Of a stretch of 64,000 nt of DNA, positions 62,253 through 64,000 are shown piece by piece. The stretch lies in assembly GCA_965221545.1 (NCBI GenBank), contig OZ244901.1, positions 558,001-622,000 on the forward strand, read 5' to 3'. Within the stretch, counting starts at the first letter, position 1, and every line of letters begins with the position of its first letter. The notes beneath the pieces were generated by a model. It searched no databases. It saw nothing but the letters and a program-made list of their open reading frames with translations, and was not told where the DNA came from. A program made the position numbers and the translations under genes. The stretch is from JAJEFO01 sp022819605. GTDB lineage: Bacteria; Pseudomonadota; Alphaproteobacteria; Rhodobacterales; Rhodobacteraceae.

Positions 62253-62774
62253 ATGACCCAGCAACACGAAGAGTCCACCCAGCGTCCGGGTGATCTGATC
62301 TTCATCGCTCTGTTCGTGCTGTTTTCCATCTTTCTTCTTTCCCAGCTGGCTGCTGAGACGCGATTTGTCCCCAACGGAAAACTGGTGGAGCAGCCACGTT
62401 TCTGGCCTGCCATCGGGGTACTTTCGATGGTGGGTTTCGGCCTCGCGCAAATTGCGTTGAGGTGGCGGGTCAGGGCGGGCTGGGATCCGGGCGAAGTGGC
62501 GGTTTGGCTGCGCGCCTTCGAATACCTGGTCTGGTTCATGGCCTATGTCGCAGTTGTGCCGGTGCTGGGTTATCTTGCCACGACCATTGCATTCACGACT
62601 TCGCTGGCCTTCAGGCAGGGCTACCGGGGAGTCAGGAACCTGGGCGCTGCCGCGCTGCTGGGGTTGACGATCGTCTTGGTGTTCAAGACCGGCCTTTCCG
62701 TGAAGATTCCGGGAGGCGCGGTCTACGAGTACCTGCACGGACCCCTGCGCAACTTCATGATCGTGAATTTCTGA
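62253..62774 (+). CDS. tctB: Tripartite tricarboxylate transporter small membrane subunit (TctB)
   Basis: This 173-residue membrane protein has four hydrophobic segments (LIFIALFVLFSIFLLSQLA, FWPAIGVLSMVGFGLAQIAL, YLVWFMAYVAVVPVLGYLATTIAF, NLGAAALLGLTIVLVFKTGLSV), in keeping with TctB. The motif GPLRNFMIVNF closes the protein. The start at ATG 62253 (MTQQHEES) was chosen because the earlier ATG 62205 lies in the loop of a strong hairpin. It is followed after two bases by tctA. Confidence 0.85.
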   Translation: MTQQHEESTQRPGDLIFIALFVLFSIFLLSQLAAETRFVPNGKLVEQPRFWPAIGVLSMVGFGLAQIALRWRVRAGWDPGEVAVWLRAFEYLVWFMAYVAVVPVLGYLATTIAFTTSLAFRQGYRGVRNLGAAALLGLTIVLVFKTGLSVKIPGGAVYEYLHGPLRNFMIVNF

Positions 62775-62776
62775 TC

Positions 62777-64000
62777 ATGGAACTGCTTGGTTCTGCAATT
62801 CTGATCCTTGCACGCTGGGACGTTGTAGCCGCTCTGCTGGTAGGTTCTGTTGGTGGCGTAATCATCGGCGCCATTCCCGGTGTCGGGGCGGCGGTGGCCA
62901 TTGCCATTCTCTTGCCGGCCACCTTTTCGCTGGACCCCATAGTGGGGCTGTCCGCGTTGCTCGGAATTTATGGATCGTCCATGTATGGCGGTGCCATTCC
63001 GGCCATTCTCATCAACACGCCCGGAACTGCCGTCAACGCTCTCACCACATATGAGGGCACGCCAATGACCGAACGTGGAGAGGCTCGGCGCGCGCTGTCG
63101 CTTGCCTATTCCGCTTCCTTTTACGGCGCTGTTTTCTCGATAGTCTGTCTCATCCTCTTGTCCCCGGTTCTGGCGTGGATCGCACCCATGTTCGGAAGCC
63201 GGGAGATTTTTTTGGCGGCCTTGTTGGGGGTCATCCTCGTCGTCCTGGCACATCGAGGTCAAATTCTGCTTGCAGGCATGATGGCAGGATTCGGCATCTG
63301 GCTGAACACGATCGGTCTCGAGACGCTTCAATACTCGCAGAGATACACCTTTGGGCAAACGTGGCTGTCGGGGGGCGTGGACCTCATCGTTGTTGTTCTG
63401 GGCCTTTTTGCCATCAGCCAGGCATTTGTCCTGCTCGTCGAGCCCGACAAGCGCGCCCATGCCGAGCCGATCACCGGAGGGCTTTTGTCAGGGTTCAAGG
63501 AACTGGCGGTCTACAAGCGTGTTGCCGCAGCTTCCGGAAGCTTTGGCGTAATGATGGGCATGATTCCGGGCGTAGGAGAGTTCACTGCCCAGTTTCTCAG
63601 CTACACCTACGCGCAGAAGACCTCGAAAACCCCCGAGGCCTTCGGCAAGGGGTCGCCGGAAGGATTGATTGCCTCGGAGACGGCCAACAATGCAGTGCCG
63701 GCAGCAGCGATGATCCCACTGCTTGCGCTTGGCATTCCGGGCGAGGCGCTCACGGCGATGATGCTGGCAGTGTTCTACGTCCACAATGTCATTCCCGGAC
63801 CAGGCCTGTTCCAGAACCAGCTGGACTTCGTCGTCGCAATTTACCTGGCGCTGCTTGTCCTGAATGTTCTGGTCCTAGTGTTCTTGCTGTTTTCGACGAA
63901 CATCCTGCTGAAGGTCATCGAAATCCCGACCCGTTTCATCGGAATGGCCGTCCTGACGCTATCGTTTGTAGGGGTGTATTCGCTGCGAAATTCCGCCATC
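62777..64000 (+). CDS. tctA: Tripartite tricarboxylate transporter large permease (TctA), 3' end outside the window
   Basis: The frame is open from ATG 62777 to the window end (408 codons); full-length TctA has about 500. It shows the duplicated signature GVIIGAIPGVGAAVAIAILLP near residues 27-47 and, in the second half, MMGMIPGVGEFTAQFLSYTYA. Other landmarks are YGSSMYGGAIPAILINTPGTAVNALTTYEG and SPEGLIASETANNAVPAAAMIPLLALGIPGE. About ten hydrophobic segments are visible. It forms the sodium- or proton-driven channel with TctB. Confidence 0.95.
   Translation, partial: MELLGSAILILARWDVVAALLVGSVGGVIIGAIPGVGAAVAIAILLPATFSLDPIVGLSALLGIYGSSMYGGAIPAILINTPGTAVNALTTYEGTPMTERGEARRALSLAYSASFYGAVFSIVCLILLSPVLAWIAPMFGSREIFLAALLGVILVVLAHRGQILLAGMMAGFGIWLNTIGLETLQYSQRYTFGQTWLSGGVDLIVVVLGLFAISQAFVLLVEPDKRAHAEPITGGLLSGFKELAVYKRVAAASGSFGVMMGMIPGVGEFTAQFLSYTYAQKTSKTPEAFGKGSPEGLIASETANNAVPAAAMIPLLALGIPGEALTAMMLAVFYVHNVIPGPGLFQNQLDFVVAIYLALLVLNVLVLVFLLFSTNILLKVIEIPTRFIGMAVLTLSFVGVYSLRNSAI

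Noticed and set aside
1..64000. CRISPR arrays, rRNA genes, complete insertion sequences or integrases
   Set aside because: Looked for regular direct repeats, rRNA-like stretches and transposase or integrase motifs on both strands and saw none.

Overview
The window looks like a chromosomal segment of an alphaproteobacterium, most likely Rhodobacterales (Roseobacter type). This rests on the high G+C, a DUF6280-like gene next to efp, a fused DctQM TRAP permease, a TctCBA system and many carboxylate and peptide importers. No rRNA, complete insertion sequence, phage block or CRISPR array was seen. One tRNA is present: tRNA-Gly(GCC), with its CCA encoded.

Region by region. (1) 1-1832 is debris: the start of a possible PLP enzyme, an uncharacterised gene, and an AbiEii-like nucleotidyltransferase whose two halves lie on opposite strands and appear separated by an inversion at 9-bp inverted repeats. 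(2) 2142-10350 is one tightly packed plus-strand operon: aldo/keto reductase, complete branched-chain-type ABC importer (ATPases, permeases, binding protein), RidA-like protein, SRPBCC protein, and an aldo/keto reductase fused to a second RidA-like domain. (3) 10347-12073 (minus) holds a TIGR04076-type protein and a glutathionyl-hydroquinone reductase. (4) 12746-17051 holds an M24 (creatinase/prolidase-fold) protein with an altered metal site, followed by 2-oxoacid dehydrogenase E1 alpha, E1 beta and an E2-like protein that has a lipoyl domain but a degenerate catalytic core. (5) 17703-27172 holds a sugar-type ABC importer, an alpha/beta hydrolase, an aldehyde dehydrogenase and a two-subunit molybdenum hydroxylase.

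(6) 27341-28249 is a decayed DUF1778/GNAT toxin-antitoxin pair that still has a palindromic operator candidate. (7) 28747-43493 is a peptide-type importer locus. dppA reads rightwards. dppB-C-D-F reads leftwards into two CocE/NonD hydrolases and an alpha/beta hydrolase. A third CocE/NonD hydrolase is divergent from dppA, and a CaiB/BaiF CoA-transferase and the tRNA lie between. (8) 43846-54347 looks like a lactate or 2-hydroxyacid module: FadR-type regulator, TRAP transporter, LldD-like dehydrogenase, a remnant of D-lactate dehydrogenase, pyruvate carboxylase, and a second LldD-like enzyme. (9) 54608-60118 is housekeeping: UvrD/PcrA helicase, M29 aminopeptidase, DUF6280, EF-P and a VOC protein. 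(10) 60386-64000 is an IclR regulator divergent from a tctCBA tripartite tricarboxylate transporter, cut by the window end.

Five different binding-protein-dependent importers sit in 64 kb, each next to enzymes that could process its substrate. In all five, a G+C-rich hairpin follows the binding-protein gene. The best candidates for undescribed biology are the Liv/AKR/RidA operon, the Dpp plus triple CocE locus, the E2 with a lost active site, and the inverted AbiEii locus. All function calls come from motif recognition by eye; no database search was run.
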